From: Piper betle
Taxonomy: Eukaryota; Streptophyta; Magnoliopsida; Piperales; Piperaceae
Direction: 5' to 3'
DNA: 64,000 bases
Assembly (NCBI GenBank): GCA_033002965.1
Contig: JAURVB010001726.1
Coordinates: 124,001 to 188,000 of the forward strand
Below the pieces are notes generated by a model that was given only the letters and a program-made list of their open reading frames with translations, ran no database searches and had not been told where the DNA came from. Numbering within the stretch: position 1 is the first letter of the stretch; every line of letters starts with the position of its first letter. Positions 61,786 to 64,000 of this stretch are shown in pieces. Made by a program: the position numbers and the translations under genes.

Positions 61786-62638
61786 CAAACATGCCTTGAG
61801 TGAACAAGTAAACCAATCAAGTCTAAATCGATTAAAGACTCAAGCTTTAGCTTTTCTAACTATGCAAGAGTTCTAAATGATTTAGATCTTGCTCATTGTA
61901 TGCTCTCTAGCAATCAAGTCAATCACAAGAGTATTGAGCAGAAATAACACAAGTAAAGCAAATAATAAATTGGCAAGAGAAGTGATGGAGAAAATGATAC
62001 AAAAGAGACATACGATTTTTAAGAGGTTCCAAATTCTCATTCATCTCTTTTATCTTACCAAATCTTTTAGTTGGGTAGGTCTTCACTTGCTTTACTATGG
62101 TACAATTTGTACACTTGGCAAGTAATAACAAAGACTTGTTCACAAGAATGTACCAAGTGAAAAGAAATTTGCACTCCTAACACCCTGAGAGCCTCCAACA
62201 TGCCTTCCACAAACACCAAGTGTCAAGGATCCTTGCAACCACCTTTAACACTCTATAGGTTTGCAACCATGGAAGCACTAACCGATAAAGACTTCCCTAG
62301 TGCCAAGGAGCTAACTTCTTATCCAACTAAAAGCCTTGAGCCAACGAGCAAACAACCTCCACACCTTGGAGGTAAATTGACTTCTCTTCCAATGCTCGAG
62401 AAAAGAAACTCCCTACGTACCACCTGCAGATCACACCAAGCTTCTCTTACCATGCCCATGCCAAGAAGACACCAATTCCTTATCCAACTCAAGTTTTGAG
62501 TCAAAAAGTCTACCACCTTTAATTCCATGAAGGCATATGCAAACTAGCACCTTTTCCAATTATACATAGGCTTAGATGCTCTCACACACTCCTAACAACT
62601 AGGAGTATACAACAAGTAGCTCGACACATGAGCATTCA
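61786..62638. other. Sequence between C2 and B3, probably the rest of the Copia LTR region
   Basis: Short open frames on both strands have no family features. Texture matches 57878-58991, but a direct continuation could not be proven. Confidence 0.4.
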
Positions 62639-64000
62639 TGTAAAACCCACGATTCGAGTTAGGGTTTTATATTCAGAACCGGTCGGGTCGACCGTTATTT
62701 TTTCGAGTTGAGTCAGTTTCAGGACACGTGTACCGAGCCAATGCCAGTCGCGTGTATGAGCTATGAGGGTCATGCGTACCCAAGTATATGATGATAACGT
62801 CATGAACACAGCAGAACAGAATGAGTTATCAGATATATGAGAGTATGCCAGTAATTTTTTTATTATTTTTATATATAATGGATCGTAAAATTAGTATTAG
62901 GCCGTTTACCGCGTTAGGACGCGTTCGGGCAGTCTGGGTGGGTTGATAGTTCTAGAACATATCATTATGATTTTTTTTTTTTGTGTTGTTTGATTTTACG
63001 GGATTTTTCCCGATTTTTGTGAATTTTTTTAGGATTTAATACGACTTAGTTATTATACTTGACTCGAGCCGGAGACGAGTCAAGTATTATTTACGAAACT
63101 GCCACCAGCCTTTTCTTCCTCTTCCCCGACCCTTTCTTCCCCAAAACGCGTCGCGCCGCCCCTGTTCGCGCGCCACCGCCGCCGTTGTCGGCGCTGCCCG
63201 GCTGTCGACCGACGCCGCCCAGCTCGGCGACGCCGTCGCCATGCTGCCCCGACCAAGTCCGGCCCCAATCGGGCCGCCATGACGCCGGAATCGCCGTGCA
63301 TAGTGCCGCGGCAAGGTCTTGGTCGCGTCGCCGATCGCGCCGCCGCCGACCGTCGCCACCACGATCAGGTGGTCGGCTCGACGTCCTCGACCCCTCAGCT
63401 GCCTTCCCCGACCGGAGCGGAGGCCGTTGCCGCCGTGGCCGGCCGGATCTAGCAACCACCACGGCCGGCCTCTGTTTTGCCATTTTCCGGCGAGCCGCCG
63501 CCTCCATTGGCCACACTGAGGTCATAGATGAGTCGGGCTCGCCGAGCCGGTTCCGAGGGTACCCAACACGACCCCTTTCCGACCAGTAGACGCCGCCGGC
63601 GATTGTCGTCGGAAAACCGCCGGAAGCCGCCGGAAAACCGCCAGTAGCTGTCGGAAAACCGCCGGAAAATCGGAATTTCTGGAATTCGCTGAAATTCACC
63701 GGATCTTCCGCGGGGCGCACCCAGTGGAGCCCGATCGAGCTTCGGACGCCGATGAGCGCCGAATTTGAGCTCCGAGATGCGCGACGGAACCCTAGCCGTC
63801 GCCGATTGCCGACGACGTGAGGTATAATTACCTCCGAGTGATTTATTTAAGATGGATGATGATTGTTAGTACAGCATGCTAGGGTTGGTTTATTGATATG
63901 ATTAATACTTAATTATGGATTAAACGATGAGTCGCATGATGTGATTAATGACTAATTAGGGATAAAATGATAAGTTACATGCATGATTTGAATGGATGAA
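62639..64000 (+). mobile_element. LTR of family B, copy B3, running off the window end
   Basis: TGTAAAACCCACG start; the first 1.36 kb matches B1 and B2 closely, including the GC-rich island (63090-63830) and 21-bp repeats. Whether it is solo or the 5' LTR of a full element lies outside the window. The long Arg/Pro-rich frames at 63059-63720 on both strands are compositional. Confidence 0.88.

Noticed and set aside
1..64000. CRISPR arrays, operons, defence islands or integrated organelle or viral genomes
   Set aside because: The window is plant nuclear DNA. No regularly spaced repeats or such gene clusters are present, and the only reverse-transcribing sequences are LTR retrotransposon and LINE relics without an envelope or movement gene.

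Overview
The window is nuclear DNA from a flowering plant. It holds three host genes with plant-type introns or plant-only domains, in a sea of AT-rich intergenic DNA and nested LTR retrotransposons. The very GC-rich first exon of the ClpX gene followed by AT-rich downstream exons, and the Del/Tekay-like Ty3 elements with 3-kb LTRs, fit a non-grass monocot; that placement is inference and species is not claimed.

Layout. 1-1062: LTR fragment of a Ty3-like element (family D here). 1063-3732: AT-rich DNA, a GC-rich foldback element (about 1936-2877) and a pyrimidine-rich leader. 3733-4547 (+): a zinc-finger homeodomain (ZF-HD) transcription factor. 4548-15044: no genes; AT-rich duplicated modules, a tandem array and a probable 3.5-kb solo LTR (11006-14546). 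15045-17176 (+): a four-exon class III secretory peroxidase. 17177-21433: no genes, one Copia relic and one AT-rich repeat. 21434-28618 (-): a complete 15-exon (perhaps 16-exon) mitochondrial ClpX gene, the unfoldase partner of the ClpP protease. 28619-64000: almost entirely transposable elements.

The transposon half can be read as layers. A LINE (ORF1 relic near 30850-31235, ORF2 start at 45445-46099) was split by a 12.7-kb Ty3 element A (32488-45197, duplication GTCCA). That element then took a 462-bp TRIM element (35718-36179, duplication ATACT) and a 2951-bp solo LTR of sister family B (37957-40907, duplication AGCAT). Further right are an LTR of family C (46100 to about 48960), a plus-strand Copia relic whose reverse transcriptase is split by a second TRIM (50824-51310), and a minus-strand copy of the same Copia family lying head-to-head with it. 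That copy is split by a family D inverted pair, itself split by a second solo B LTR (52227-55290). A second C LTR (58992-61785) and a third B LTR running off the window end (62639-64000) follow.

All three host genes carry, or seem to carry, a one-base indel at a homopolymer run (C3, T7 and possibly C5) while the rest of each reading frame is well preserved. This looks more like uncorrected base-calling error than decay. I found no CRISPR, operon-like or defence system and no convincing RNA gene. The most unusual content is the transposon stratigraphy, a likely GC-AG intron in ClpX, the two-copy TRIM family and the inverted LTR/Copia structures.
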